40,247 nucleotides of DNA from Devosia sp. Root635. GTDB taxonomy: Bacteria; Pseudomonadota; Alphaproteobacteria; Rhizobiales; Devosiaceae. Below, one piece after another: positions 31,252-40,224 of this stretch; position 1 is the stretch's first letter; each line of letters opens with the position of its first letter. The DNA is taken from contig NZ_LMGZ01000015.1 of the NCBI RefSeq assembly GCF_001427605.1, forward strand, positions 1 through 40,247, given 5' to 3'. The position numbers and the translations under genes were made by a program. Under the pieces are notes generated by a model. That model was not told the origin of the DNA, searched no databases, and saw only the letters and a program-made list of their open reading frames with translations.

Positions 31252-32139
31252 TCAAGGCCGGGATTGGTCCGCTTTGCCGTAGCGTATATCGGCCGGGTAG
31301 ATTGGCCCCTCGACATTGCCCGCACCGAAAATGCCGACAAGGGCCAATGCGATGGCATGGCCCTCGGCACGGTGGGCGGTTTCGGCTTCCGCATCAGGAA
31401 ACTGGCACCAGAATTCCTGGACGATGTGGTCGTCGCCGGCATGGAAGGCGTGGGCCCAGGCATAGATGCGGTCCCCCAGGTCCTCGGGCACGTAATCGTC
31501 ATAGGTGACGCCCATGCCGGTATCGGCGTCGAGCAGGGGGAAGCCGTGCCAGCTCGGCTGCAGGCGCACGCGATGTACGGGTGGAATGCTGCGCTCGGGC
31601 GGGTCGTTGTCATTGACGGGCTGGAACGATTCCGCATGGCCGCGCCACAGGAAATGCCGGCCGACCAGCGCCAGTAACGCCAGGCCGGCGGTCGGGATCA
31701 GCGCGGCCCAGGGGTCGAGCCAGGGATGCAGCCACCCGGCGAGGGCGGCGGCGCAGACCAGGACGGTGGCGACGCCATAGAGCAGGGCAGCCTGAACGGT
31801 CTGGCTGCGGCCCTTGCGCTCGGTGTCGCCGTCGACAGGAAAGGCGGTGCGGGCCCAGACGAGGTAGAAGGCCTGCGTCGCGGCGCCGAACAGGAACAGC
31901 GGCACAGACCAGAGGCTGAGCACTATCAGCGCCATGCCGCCCATGCCGACGGCGAGAACGCTGCCGCCCAGCAGCCAGCGGCGGCGATGCTCGTTGGCCG
32001 GGATGGGCTTGAGGGTGATGGCAGCCAGCATCTGGTCCATCAGGTGATCCATGACTAGGGCGCGCATGCCGACAATACCGGCAAAGACATAGAAGGCGCC
32101 GATGGCGCGGAGGGAGACCTCGATGGCGGCCATGCTCAT
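31252..32139 (-). CDS. Membrane protein of unknown function
   Basis: This 295-residue protein is not recognised as a known family. Hydrophobic segments at about 8-30, 50-75, 75-95, 112-135 and 140-160 suggest four or five membrane helices. A soluble C-terminal domain of some 120 residues contains RLQPSWHGFPLLDADTGMG, DLGDRIYAWAHAFHAGDDH and ALALVGIFGAGN. The start overlaps the stop of the upstream exported-protein gene by four bases (ATGA), which strongly supports the ATG at 32139 and indicates that the two are made together. It is convergent with the Ldh gene, 24 bases away. Confidence 0.75.
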   Translation of the reverse strand: MSMAAIEVSLRAIGAFYVFAGIVGMRALVMDHLMDQMLAAITLKPIPANEHRRRWLLGGSVLAVGMGGMALIVLSLWSVPLFLFGAATQAFYLVWARTAFPVDGDTERKGRSQTVQAALLYGVATVLVCAAALAGWLHPWLDPWAALIPTAGLALLALVGRHFLWRGHAESFQPVNDNDPPERSIPPVHRVRLQPSWHGFPLLDADTGMGVTYDDYVPEDLGDRIYAWAHAFHAGDDHIVQEFWCQFPDAEAETAHRAEGHAIALALVGIFGAGNVEGPIYPADIRYGKADQSRP

Positions 32140-32843
32140 TTCGCCTGGACGGGCGGCGTATAGACGATATCGGTGGCGACGAGGGCATGGTCCACGATGT
32201 CGAAGGTGATGACCGCGCTGCCGCCGGTGGGGCAGCAATTGCCGTCATCGGCGCGCCAGAGCGCCGTGCGCGCCACCAGGCCCGACCATGGGTTTTCAAA
32301 GTCGTAGTCGACGCCTTTCCAGATTTCGAGGCCGGGCGGCAGCATGGTGCCGATGTCCCCCAGCCAGCTCCTCATGTCGATGGTATGCCAGGCTTCGCGA
32401 TAGAGCGCGCCGCCAGTATCGCCCCACTGGTAGAGGCGGTCGACATTATAGGCGCCGGTCCCGCCGCTATAGCCGGGGATGTGAAGCAGGCCGTCTTCGT
32501 TCGCCGCCGGCAGCTGGAAACGAGCGCCGTCGAAGCCGGAATCGAGCAGTTCCCAGCCATCGTCGCCAAACTGGAAAAGCACGAAGCCGCCCAGCACGCC
32601 ATCGTCATGGGTGAACCCCGACTGGGTCTGCCAGGCGAGCATGGGGGCGCCTTCATATTCGCCGGAGTCGACATTGACATAGCCGGCGGTCAGCACCTCG
32701 CAGTTGCGCAGGATGGTCTGCAGGCAATCGAAATCGAGGCTCTGCAAGGTGACTGGTTCCTGCGCCTTGGCGGATTTGGGCACGAACAGCAGGATGCCCA
32801 TGGCGACGATGGCAAGGATGGTCAGGGTGGGGCGCAGCTTCAT
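32136..32843 (-). CDS. Exported protein of unknown function
   Basis: This 235-residue protein has a classic signal peptide, with a basic start (MKLRPTLT), a hydrophobic core to about residue 20 and a probable cleavage after SAKAQ near 28. The mature part contains four cysteines, including a pair in DGNCCPTGGSAVITFDI that may form disulfides in the periplasm, and SLDFDCLQTILRNCEVL early on. No family is recognised. AGGAGG lies six bases before the ATG. It is coupled by an ATGA overlap to the membrane-protein gene, so the pair probably works together at the envelope. The two-component system genes lie upstream in the same direction, with an 86-base gap. Confidence 0.78.
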   Translation of the reverse strand: MKLRPTLTILAIVAMGILLFVPKSAKAQEPVTLQSLDFDCLQTILRNCEVLTAGYVNVDSGEYEGAPMLAWQTQSGFTHDDGVLGGFVLFQFGDDGWELLDSGFDGARFQLPAANEDGLLHIPGYSGGTGAYNVDRLYQWGDTGGALYREAWHTIDMRSWLGDIGTMLPPGLEIWKGVDYDFENPWSGLVARTALWRADDGNCCPTGGSAVITFDIVDHALVATDIVYTPPVQAK

Positions 32844-32929
32844 CGAATCCTCCTGTGGGGAAGATGGCGATGGAAGGGGCGGGGGTCAGCCCCGGTTTGA
32901 GGGGGGCTTGCCCCTCCCCAGGGGCGGGG

Positions 32930-33586
32930 TTACGCCAGCCCCCGTTTCACGGCTTCCCTTGTCGCCTCGGCGCGGCTGGTGACGCAGAGTTTCTGGTAGA
33001 TGACCTTGACATAGGAGGCGACGGTCTGGGGCTGCAGGCCGAGGCGTGAGGCGGCTTCGGCGACGGTGAGGCCGCGGGCCAGCAGGGTCAGCACTTCGGT
33101 TTCGCGCGGGCTGAGGCCGGCTTCGTCCTTGACCATGGCGGGGGCGCGGAAATGGCTCAGCATGCGATGGGCGATGGAGGGGGAAAGAGGCGGTTCGCCG
33201 CGCTCGATGCGGCGGAGGTAGTTGACCAGCAGGTCCGCTTCCTCGTCCTTGAGCACATAGCCGCGGGCGCCGGCGGCAATGGCTTCGAACAGATGCGCGT
33301 CGTCGTCATAGATGGTGGCGACGACGGGCAGGACGTGGGGATGCTCGCGCTGCAGGCGGCGCACGATATCGACGCCCGAGCCGTCGGGCAGGCCGATATC
33401 GACAATGGCCAGCCAGACGTCGGCGGCGTGCTGGTCGAGCCAGGCATGGGCGGATTTGAGCGTGCCGGCGGTCTCGATGCGCAGATCGGGAAAGGCCGAT
33501 GCCAGCACCGACAGCATCCAGTCGCGGGTGCGGGGCTGATCCTCGATCAAAAGGCACAGGCGGGTAGCAGCGGGTTCGACACTCAT
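32930..33586 (-). CDS. Response regulator, NarL/FixJ type
   Basis: This 218-residue regulator has an N-terminal receiver domain with phosphoacceptor Asp63 in AIVDIGLPDGSG, acidic residues Glu15-Asp16 and the switch lysine in YVLKDEEAD. The C-terminal LuxR-type helix-turn-helix reads LSPRETEVLTLLARGLTVAE, followed by ASRLGLQPQTVASYVKVIYQ. Its start overlaps the stop of the sensor kinase gene by four bases (ATGA), so kinase and regulator are translated together. The targets are unknown; the exported/membrane pair directly downstream is a candidate. Confidence 0.95.
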   Translation of the reverse strand: MSVEPAATRLCLLIEDQPRTRDWMLSVLASAFPDLRIETAGTLKSAHAWLDQHAADVWLAIVDIGLPDGSGVDIVRRLQREHPHVLPVVATIYDDDAHLFEAIAAGARGYVLKDEEADLLVNYLRRIERGEPPLSPSIAHRMLSHFRAPAMVKDEAGLSPRETEVLTLLARGLTVAEAASRLGLQPQTVASYVKVIYQKLCVTSRAEATREAVKRGLA

Positions 33587-35817
33587 GCGGGTGAGTTAAG
33601 CGGAAGCGGCGGTTCGGGCACCCCCGGTTCCGGGGTGTGGGGCTGGAGGACCAGCGGAATATCGAGGGTGATGGTGGTGCCGGCGGGCATAGCGGCCAGC
33701 GTCAGGTAACCGCCGATATCCCCGATGCGGTGGCGCAGGTTGCGCAGGCCGAAGCCTGCGGTTTCGCCGGCCAGCGCCGCGGGTGGCAGGCCCTTGCCAT
33801 TGTCGGCGAATTGCACTGTCAGATGGCCGGGAGAAAGGGTCGCCGTGACGGTGAACCGGCTGGCGGCGGAGTGCCGGATGACATTGGAGACGATTTCGCG
33901 GACGGCCGAGGTCAGCGCCTTGTGCAGGCGATAATCGAGCTGGATGGCGTCGATCTCGGCTTCGGGCAGGGGCCAGTCGAGCGCGATCTCGGCGGCTTCG
34001 AGCCGGCGAGCGGCTTCGTGGCGGGTTTCGGCGAGCACGCGGTCGAGACTGGCTTCCTCCCCGGAAAGGCCGCTGACGATGGCGCGGATATCGCTGAGCG
34101 CGGCCTGGAGCGTCGGGCGGGTGGTTTCGTCGGCGGTATGCAACCCGGTCAGCAGGCGGGCGCCGACATCGTCATGCAGGTCGCGCGCCATGCGGCGGCG
34201 TTCCTCGCCGACGCCACGCATATAGGCCTCGCGGCCTTCCTCGGCGCGGGCGACGAGGGTGAGCAATTGCTCGGCCAGGTCCTGGTGCTGCGGGGAGAAC
34301 AGGCCGCGGCCGGCAAAGGGATAGGCCAGCAGCAAAGGCGGCGAGCCGGCGGCGGGCGGCAGATGCAGGGTCAGCCCGTCATTGCTGACGCCGATGGCGG
34401 CGATATCGGTGGATTCGGTGACTTCGAGCGGATCGAACAGCCGCGTCAGCAGCGCCCGCCAGCGCGAGGCGCGCCCGGCGGGCGAGGGCGCGAAGGCCAC
34501 GTCGAGAGCGGCGGAAAACAGTTCATGCTGTTCGATCCGGCGGCGGGCGGTGATGCGCCGCCAGATCCAGTCGCGGGTGGGCAGGTAGAGAAAGCCCACC
34601 AGCAGCAGCGACAAGGCCAAAGCCGGTCCATTGTCGAGTTCGAGCAGCACGACCAGTCCGGCATCGATACAGACCAGCAGCAGCGTACCGACCGTATAGA
34701 ACAGCACGCGATAGGCCCAGTCGCCCAGTTCGAACAGGCGGAAGCGCGACAGGCCGAAGGCGAGGCCGAGATAAATCACCACCAGGACGCCGGTGACATG
34801 GCTCTGCGGCAGCCCGAAGGGCACATCGAACAGCACCGGGGCGGCACCGAGCACGGTATAGGCGCTGCAGCCCACCGCAATGGAGAGGCCCAGCCAGCCC
34901 AGGGCCGCCCGATCGGCCGGGCGCTTGCGGGTGGCAAGCCATTGCAGGCCGATGGCGGCGAAGATGGCGAGGGTTGCCGCGGCGACGAAGAGATAGAGCT
35001 GGTAGGGGCCAAGGCCGATATGGCCGAAGGTCAGCGTGGCCATGACGGCAAACAGCACCAGCAGCAGCCAGAGCCAGGCCGGGCGGATCAGCCGGACCGG
35101 ATAGATCATCAGCAGGCCGAACATGGCGAGGCCGAAGATGACGGCGCCCGAATTGTTGACGGGCACGAGAACGCGGAACAGGTCGGCATTCATGGCCAGC
35201 TCGCGATTGGCATAGATGGCCGAGGTCGTGGTGGAGAGCGCCATGCCGCCGGCGCCGATGAAGAACAGCACCGGCCCCAGTCGGCCGGGTTTCAGCGCCC
35301 AGACCCAGCCCGAAATCAGCACGCCGGCAAGGCCGGCAAGCAATTGTACCCAGAAGCCGTCCGGCAGGTTTTCGAAGGGGCGCGTCATCGGATAGGTGAC
35401 GGTGGTGAACGGCTCGCGCGAATAGGTGGATTGCATATAGAGCGTCACCGGCTCCTGCAGCAGCGCGTCGAGCACGGCCTGGCGCTGGAAGAAGGTGTCG
35501 ATTGCCGCGAAGCTTTCAAAGCTGTCGGGCTCGGGGGTGATGTCGCTGGGTTCGAGGACGACAGGTGGGTGGGCCGGATCGGCGGGATGCGGGCCGATGG
35601 CCAGCAGCAGGTTGCCATTGCCGGGCGTCGGTTCGCTGAAGCTGTCGACATCGTCGATGCCGATGACCTGGATCTGGCTGCCGTCGGGCGTGAGGGCCAG
35701 GCGCAGCCCCATCCAGGGCACCATGGTCGCCCCCCACATGACCACGACCGCCACGGCGACCGAAAGCAGGGTGACGACGATCAGCAGCAGGCTTGGCGTG
35801 GGAATATTGGTGCGCAT
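33583..35817 (-). CDS. Sensor histidine kinase, NarL-system type, multi-pass membrane sensor
   Basis: This 744-residue kinase has one N-terminal membrane helix (about 8-30). A periplasmic region of some 120 residues follows, whose start (WMGLRLALTPDGSQIQVIGI) resembles a PDZ-like fold. Seven or more membrane helices span about 155-410, and the rest is a cytoplasmic kinase. His548 in RRMARDLHDDVGARLLTGLH is the phosphoacceptor of the HisKA_3 type. The ATPase domain has the N-box NVIRHS near 645 and the G-box ADNGKGLPP near 671. The layout resembles membrane-embedded sensors of lipid or envelope signals, but the stimulus is not known. The response regulator gene overlaps its stop. It is separated from the SDR gene by 54 bases. 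Confidence 0.92.
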   Translation of the reverse strand: MRTNIPTPSLLLIVVTLLSVAVAVVVMWGATMVPWMGLRLALTPDGSQIQVIGIDDVDSFSEPTPGNGNLLLAIGPHPADPAHPPVVLEPSDITPEPDSFESFAAIDTFFQRQAVLDALLQEPVTLYMQSTYSREPFTTVTYPMTRPFENLPDGFWVQLLAGLAGVLISGWVWALKPGRLGPVLFFIGAGGMALSTTTSAIYANRELAMNADLFRVLVPVNNSGAVIFGLAMFGLLMIYPVRLIRPAWLWLLLVLFAVMATLTFGHIGLGPYQLYLFVAAATLAIFAAIGLQWLATRKRPADRAALGWLGLSIAVGCSAYTVLGAAPVLFDVPFGLPQSHVTGVLVVIYLGLAFGLSRFRLFELGDWAYRVLFYTVGTLLLVCIDAGLVVLLELDNGPALALSLLLVGFLYLPTRDWIWRRITARRRIEQHELFSAALDVAFAPSPAGRASRWRALLTRLFDPLEVTESTDIAAIGVSNDGLTLHLPPAAGSPPLLLAYPFAGRGLFSPQHQDLAEQLLTLVARAEEGREAYMRGVGEERRRMARDLHDDVGARLLTGLHTADETTRPTLQAALSDIRAIVSGLSGEEASLDRVLAETRHEAARRLEAAEIALDWPLPEAEIDAIQLDYRLHKALTSAVREIVSNVIRHSAASRFTVTATLSPGHLTVQFADNGKGLPPAALAGETAGFGLRNLRHRIGDIGGYLTLAAMPAGTTITLDIPLVLQPHTPEPGVPEPPLPLNSPA

Positions 35818-35871
35818 GGGCCCATAAAAGGGCGCAAGTGGCGTCAGCGCAATATTATAGTTACTCTAATC

Positions 35872-36648
35872 TTAACGTTGGCGGTGGATATCAAATGGTC
35901 CGAAGGCCTGGTCGGTGGCCATCAACTGTAACCGGTTGACGTTGACATGGGCCGGCAAAGACGTGGCCCAGAAGATCGACTCGGCAATATCGTCGGCATT
36001 CATGGCCCGCGCGCCTTCATAGGCCCTGGCCGCCTTGCTCTCGTCGCCCTTGAAACGGACCAGCGAGAATTCGGTTTCGGTCAGGCCCGGCTCGATATTG
36101 GTGACGCGCACATTCTTGCCCTGCACGTCGGAGCGGATATTGAGTGCGAACTGCTTCACGAAGGCCTTGGTGCCGCCATAGACCGACCCACCCGGATACG
36201 GGTAGTCGGCGGCCACCGAGCCCAGGGTGACGATATGACCGCCGCCACGGGCAATGAGGCCGGGCAGCAAAGCGCGCACGGTATAGACCAGACCCGTGAC
36301 ATTGGTGGCGATCATGGTCTCCCAATCGGTGATGTCGGTCTCGGCGGCGGGCTGCAGGCCCAGCGCCAGGCCGGCATTGGCCAGCACGATATTGACGGCG
36401 TCGAACGGGGCCGGGAGCGAAGCGATGGCGGCGTCGATGGCAGCGCGGTCGCGCACGTCCAGTTCGACGATGTGGCAGTTTTCGGCGCCCAGCTCTTCCT
36501 GCAAGTGCTCAAGGCGGTCCAGCCGGCGGCCGGTGGCGATCACCTTGCCGCCGGCCCCGACATAGCGGCGGGCGGCGGCGGCGCCGAAGCCGGAGGTGGC
36601 GCCGGTGATGAAGACGACGAATTGGCCGGGATCGAGCAGCGAATACAT
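35872..36648 (-). CDS. Short-chain dehydrogenase/reductase (YdfG-like)
   Basis: This 258-residue protein is a classical SDR. The cofactor motif is ITGATSGFG, the structural motif is VLANAGLALG, and the catalytic Ser, Tyr and Lys lie in VTLGSVAADYPYPG and SVYGGTKAFVKQF. The arginine-rich TGRRLDRLEHL after strand two suggests NADP. NIEPGLTETEFSLVRFKGD and the ending PAHVNVNRLQLMATDQ are close to YdfG, a 3-hydroxy acid and serine dehydrogenase. AGGA lies eight bases upstream of the ATG. It is on the same strand as the two-component system but need not be functionally linked. Confidence 0.92.
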   Translation of the reverse strand: MYSLLDPGQFVVFITGATSGFGAAAARRYVGAGGKVIATGRRLDRLEHLQEELGAENCHIVELDVRDRAAIDAAIASLPAPFDAVNIVLANAGLALGLQPAAETDITDWETMIATNVTGLVYTVRALLPGLIARGGGHIVTLGSVAADYPYPGGSVYGGTKAFVKQFALNIRSDVQGKNVRVTNIEPGLTETEFSLVRFKGDESKAARAYEGARAMNADDIAESIFWATSLPAHVNVNRLQLMATDQAFGPFDIHRQR

Positions 36649-36746
36649 GGCGTGGTCCTGAAGGTGGGAGGATCGCAGGGTGGACCGGGCGTGACCGGCA
36701 GGTCAACCGCGTTGGAGACCGACGGCCTCCGGTAACCGCCCCCTAT

Positions 36747-36828
36747 CGTCATTACCCGGGTCGTCCGGGTAATCCACATCTCCACGCACGCTGGGCGATG
36801 GATCACCCGGACAAGCCGGGTGATGACG
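36747..36828. repeat. Family C palindromic repeat, complete copy
   Basis: CGTCATTACCCGGGTCGTCC and its inverse ACCCGGACAAGCCGGGTGATGACG-type arm face each other around a 25-base loop. A half copy lies at 6322-6350. It is the only structure I see in the 311-base gap between the SDR gene and macA, which also must hold the macA promoter. Confidence 0.75.
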
Positions 36829-36959
36829 CTGGAGGGGAGAGTCCCGGTGACGTCGGCCGGGCCTTTCACGATGCTGTGCCAACCTTACCAAGTCCTAACG
36901 TGAACTCGGAGGCAGGGCGTATTATCCTGCGGTGATTTGAAAATTGCAGGATTGCGCGG

Positions 36960-38156
36960 TTGAAGACGTTGGCAAAGTGGTTGGTGACGCTGGTGGTGCT
37001 CGGGGGCGCGGGCTTCGGGGCGTGGTGGTATTTCCTGGCAGCGCCCGAAGCGGCGACGGTGCCCAATACGGTGGCGGTGGCGCGCGGCGACATCGAACGC
37101 ACGGTACTGGCCTCGGGCGTGCTCGAAGCCAATTCGCTGGTCAGCGTCGGCGCCGAAGTCAGCGGGCGCATCGAGGCGGTGCATGTGGCGCTGGGGCAGG
37201 ACGTCAAAAAGGGCGACCTGATCGTGGAGATCGACAGCCTCGACCAGGAGAATGCGGTCAAGACGGCGCAGGCGGTACTGGCCGGCATCGAGGCGCAGAA
37301 GCGCAGCCAGCAGGCGACGCTGGCCAAGGCCGAAGCGGCGCTGGCGCGCAACCAGCAGCTCAGCGCCAACAGCCTGGTCAGCCAGACCGATCTCGAAACG
37401 GCGCAGGCGGCGGTGGATTCGGCGCAGGCGCAGATCGACCAGCTCGACGCCCAGATCGCCCAGTCCCAGCTCAGCGTCGAATCGGCGGAGCTCAACCTGG
37501 CGCGCACCCGGATCGTGGCGCCCAGCGACGGCACCATCGTCGCCCTGCTGGTGGACGAGGGGCAGACGGTCAATGCCAATTCGACCATTCCCACCATCGT
37601 CAAGATCGCCGACCTCGATACGATGGTGATCAAGGCCGAAATTTCCGAGGCCGACGTGGTGCGCGTCGAGGCCGGGCAGCGGGTCTATTTCACCATATTG
37701 GGCGAGCCCGACGTCAAGATCGACGCCACCCTGCGCGAGGTGGAGCCGGCGCCGACCTCGATCAGCTCGGACACGGCCGCGAGCGACGACGCGGTCTATT
37801 ATAACGGCCTGTTCGATGTGCCCAACCCCGATCATAAGCTGCGCATCTCGATGACGGCGCAGGTGACCATCGTGCTCGATGAGGTGGAAAATGCGCTGGT
37901 GCTGTCCTCGGCGCTGGTGTCGCGCAAGGATCCGCAGGGCAATACGGTCGTGGCGGTCTACGATCCGGCGACCGAGGCGATCGCGCCACGGCGGATCGAG
38001 GTGGGCCTCAACAATAATGTCATGGCCGAGATCAGGAGCGGGCTGAGCGAAGGCGAGCAGGTGGTGAGCGGCGGTGCGGCCATCGCGCGACCCGCGGGCG
38101 GCCAGGGCGGCGGTGGCTTCCGTCCGCCGGGCATGGGCATGCGGTTCGGCGGCTAG
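36960..38156 (+). CDS. macA: Efflux periplasmic adaptor subunit, MacA-like
   Basis: This 398-residue membrane fusion protein links the MacB pump to an outer-membrane channel. There is one N-terminal membrane anchor (about 5-26). The biotinyl-lipoyl-like part is split, SVGAEVSGRIEAVHVALGQD before and RIVAPSDGTIVALLVDEGQ after a coiled-coil hairpin of about residues 95-180 rich in Gln, Ala and Leu. Beta-barrel and membrane-proximal domains follow. The C-terminus ends in a glycine-rich tail (GGQGGGGFRPPGMG). The frame starts with TTG 36960, with a modest GCAGGA upstream; it gives a natural N-terminus but is not certain. macB begins three bases after its stop. Confidence 0.92.
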   Translation: MKTLAKWLVTLVVLGGAGFGAWWYFLAAPEAATVPNTVAVARGDIERTVLASGVLEANSLVSVGAEVSGRIEAVHVALGQDVKKGDLIVEIDSLDQENAVKTAQAVLAGIEAQKRSQQATLAKAEAALARNQQLSANSLVSQTDLETAQAAVDSAQAQIDQLDAQIAQSQLSVESAELNLARTRIVAPSDGTIVALLVDEGQTVNANSTIPTIVKIADLDTMVIKAEISEADVVRVEAGQRVYFTILGEPDVKIDATLREVEPAPTSISSDTAASDDAVYYNGLFDVPNPDHKLRISMTAQVTIVLDEVENALVLSSALVSRKDPQGNTVVAVYDPATEAIAPRRIEVGLNNNVMAEIRSGLSEGEQVVSGGAAIARPAGGQGGGGFRPPGMGMRFGG

Positions 38157-38159
38157 CCC

Positions 38160-40109
38160 ATGAGCGATCCCATCATTTCCCTGCGCGGGCTGACGCGGCG
38201 GTTCCAGACCGGCGCCGAGGCGGTGACCGTGCTCGACAATGTCGATCTCGACATCCACCGGGGCGAACTGGTTGCCATTATCGGCCAGTCCGGCTCGGGC
38301 AAGTCGACGCTGATGAATATTCTCGGCTGTCTCGATCGGGCAAGCTCGGGCAGCTACAAGTTTGCCGGGCGCGAAGTCGGCAAGCTGGCGCCGGACGCGC
38401 TGGCGGAACTGCGGCGCGAACATTTCGGCTTCATCTTCCAGCGCTATCAGCTATTGCCCGATCTCGACGCGGTCGAGAATGTGGAAATGCCCGCCATCTA
38501 TGCGGGCGTGGCCGGCGGAGCCCGGCGCAAGCGGGCCATCGACCTGCTGACCCGGCTTGGCCTCGGCGAGCGCTTGAGCCACCGGCCTAATGCCCTTTCG
38601 GGCGGCCAGCAGCAGCGTGTCAGCGTGGCGCGGGCGCTGATGAATGGCGGCGAAGTCATCCTCGCCGACGAGCCGACGGGGGCACTCGACAGCAAGAGCG
38701 GCAAGGAGCTGATGGCGCTGCTGGGCGAGCTGCATCGCGACGGCCACACCATCATCATCGTGACGCATGACCCGCTGATCGCGGCGCAGACCGAACGGGT
38801 GATCGAGATATCGGACGGCGTCATCATCGCCGACCGGCGCAATGCCGAGGAGACACGCGTCGACAAGGTCAAGGAAACGATCGGCCGCATCGCGCGCTGG
38901 CGCGAGGGGATCGACAGCGGGCTCGAAGCCCTGCGCATGGCGTTGCGCGCCATGGTGGCGCACAAGCTGCGCACGTTCCTGACCATGCTCGGCATCATCA
39001 TCGGCATCGCCTCGGTGGTGAGCGTGGTGGCGCTGGGGCAGGGCAGCCAGGAAACGGTGCTGGAAAACATCGCCTCGATCGGCACCAATACGATCAATGT
39101 CTATCCCGGCAGCGGGTTCGGCGACCGGCGGAGCAACCGCATCCAGACGCTGGTGCCGTCCGATGCGGCGGCGCTGGCGCTGCAGCCCTATGCCGACAGC
39201 GTATCGCCGCAGGTCAGTGCCAATGCCACGGTGCTGTTCCGCAATACCTCGTCCAATGCGTCGATAACCGGGGTGGGCCGGGAGTATTTCCAGGTCAACG
39301 GCCGGACCTTCGAGCAGGGCGTCGGCTTCAACGAGACCAGCATCACCCAGCGCACGCAGGAAGCGGTGATCGACGGCAACGCGCGCGACGCCTTCTTCGT
39401 CAACGGCGAGGACCCGATCGGGCAGGTCATCATGCTCGGCAAGGTGCCGGTGCGGGTGATCGGCGTGGTGGAAAACGTCACCGGTTTCGGGCCGGGGGGC
39501 AACAGCGCCAATGTCTATGTGCCCTATACCACGGCGATGGACCGCATATTGGGCCGGCCCTATCTCGGCTCCATCGCGGTGCGGGTCAGCGACGATGCCG
39601 ACATGGCCCAGGCCGAGGCCGAAATCACCGAACTGCTGACGCGCCTGCACGACGGCAAGACCGATTTCTTCCTGCAGAACACCGCGACCATCCGCGACAC
39701 GATCGAATCGACCGCGGCGACGCTGACGCTGCTGATTTCCACCATCGCCGTGATTTCGCTGGTGGTGGGCGGCATCGGGGTGATGAATATCATGCTGGTG
39801 AGCGTATCCGAGCGCACCAAGGAGATCGGCATTCGCATGGCGGTGGGGGCGCGGCGCGGCGATATCCTGCGGCAGTTCCTCATCGAGGCGGTGCTGGTCT
39901 GCTTTGTCGGCGGCGCGGCGGGCGTGGCGCTGAGCTTCGGGCTGGGGAGCCTGCTGACGACGCTGGTGAGCGGAGCAAGGGTCAGCTATTCGGCGGAATC
40001 GATCATGCTGGCGATCGGCTCGGCAAGCCTGATCGGGGTGGTGTTCGGCTTCATGCCGGCACGCTCGGCGGCACGCATGGACCCGGTGGAAGCGCTGGCG
40101 CGGGAGTGA
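38160..40109 (+). CDS. macB: MacB-like ABC efflux pump (ATPase fused to permease)
   Basis: This 649-residue protein joins an N-terminal ATPase and a four-helix permease. Walker A is GQSGSGKST (about 42-50), the signature is LSGGQQQR, Walker B is VILADEPTGALD and the switch histidine is IVTHDP. The first membrane helix is near residues 270-290 (LTMLGIIIGIASVVSVVAL). A large periplasmic domain follows, and three more helices lie in the last 130 residues, with SERTKEIGIRMAVGARRGDI as the conserved coupling segment. MacB uses ATP in the cytoplasm to drive expulsion of peptides, toxins or drugs from the periplasm through MacA and an outer-membrane channel; no TolC-like gene is within the window. 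Confidence 0.95.
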   Translation: MSDPIISLRGLTRRFQTGAEAVTVLDNVDLDIHRGELVAIIGQSGSGKSTLMNILGCLDRASSGSYKFAGREVGKLAPDALAELRREHFGFIFQRYQLLPDLDAVENVEMPAIYAGVAGGARRKRAIDLLTRLGLGERLSHRPNALSGGQQQRVSVARALMNGGEVILADEPTGALDSKSGKELMALLGELHRDGHTIIIVTHDPLIAAQTERVIEISDGVIIADRRNAEETRVDKVKETIGRIARWREGIDSGLEALRMALRAMVAHKLRTFLTMLGIIIGIASVVSVVALGQGSQETVLENIASIGTNTINVYPGSGFGDRRSNRIQTLVPSDAAALALQPYADSVSPQVSANATVLFRNTSSNASITGVGREYFQVNGRTFEQGVGFNETSITQRTQEAVIDGNARDAFFVNGEDPIGQVIMLGKVPVRVIGVVENVTGFGPGGNSANVYVPYTTAMDRILGRPYLGSIAVRVSDDADMAQAEAEITELLTRLHDGKTDFFLQNTATIRDTIESTAATLTLLISTIAVISLVVGGIGVMNIMLVSVSERTKEIGIRMAVGARRGDILRQFLIEAVLVCFVGGAAGVALSFGLGSLLTTLVSGARVSYSAESIMLAIGSASLIGVVFGFMPARSAARMDPVEALARE

Positions 40110-40144
40110 GGTCGGGCCACCTACACTCCCCTCACCCACCGGAC

Positions 40145-40224
40145 GTCACCCTCGGGCTTGTATCGACGAAATCTGATTAAGATGTCCCGGGAGGCGGCCG
40201 CACCCGCGCTCCCGGGCAGACATC
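40145..40224. repeat. Broken family A repeat followed by a separate palindrome
   Basis: GTCACCCTCGGGCTTG (40145-40160) is the first part of a family A arm, which then stops. After a stretch with lower GC there is GATGTCCCGGGAG (40181-40193), which pairs with CTCCCGGGCAGACATC (40209-40224) apart from a three-base bulge. The window ends 23 bases later, so what follows cannot be seen. Confidence 0.5.
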
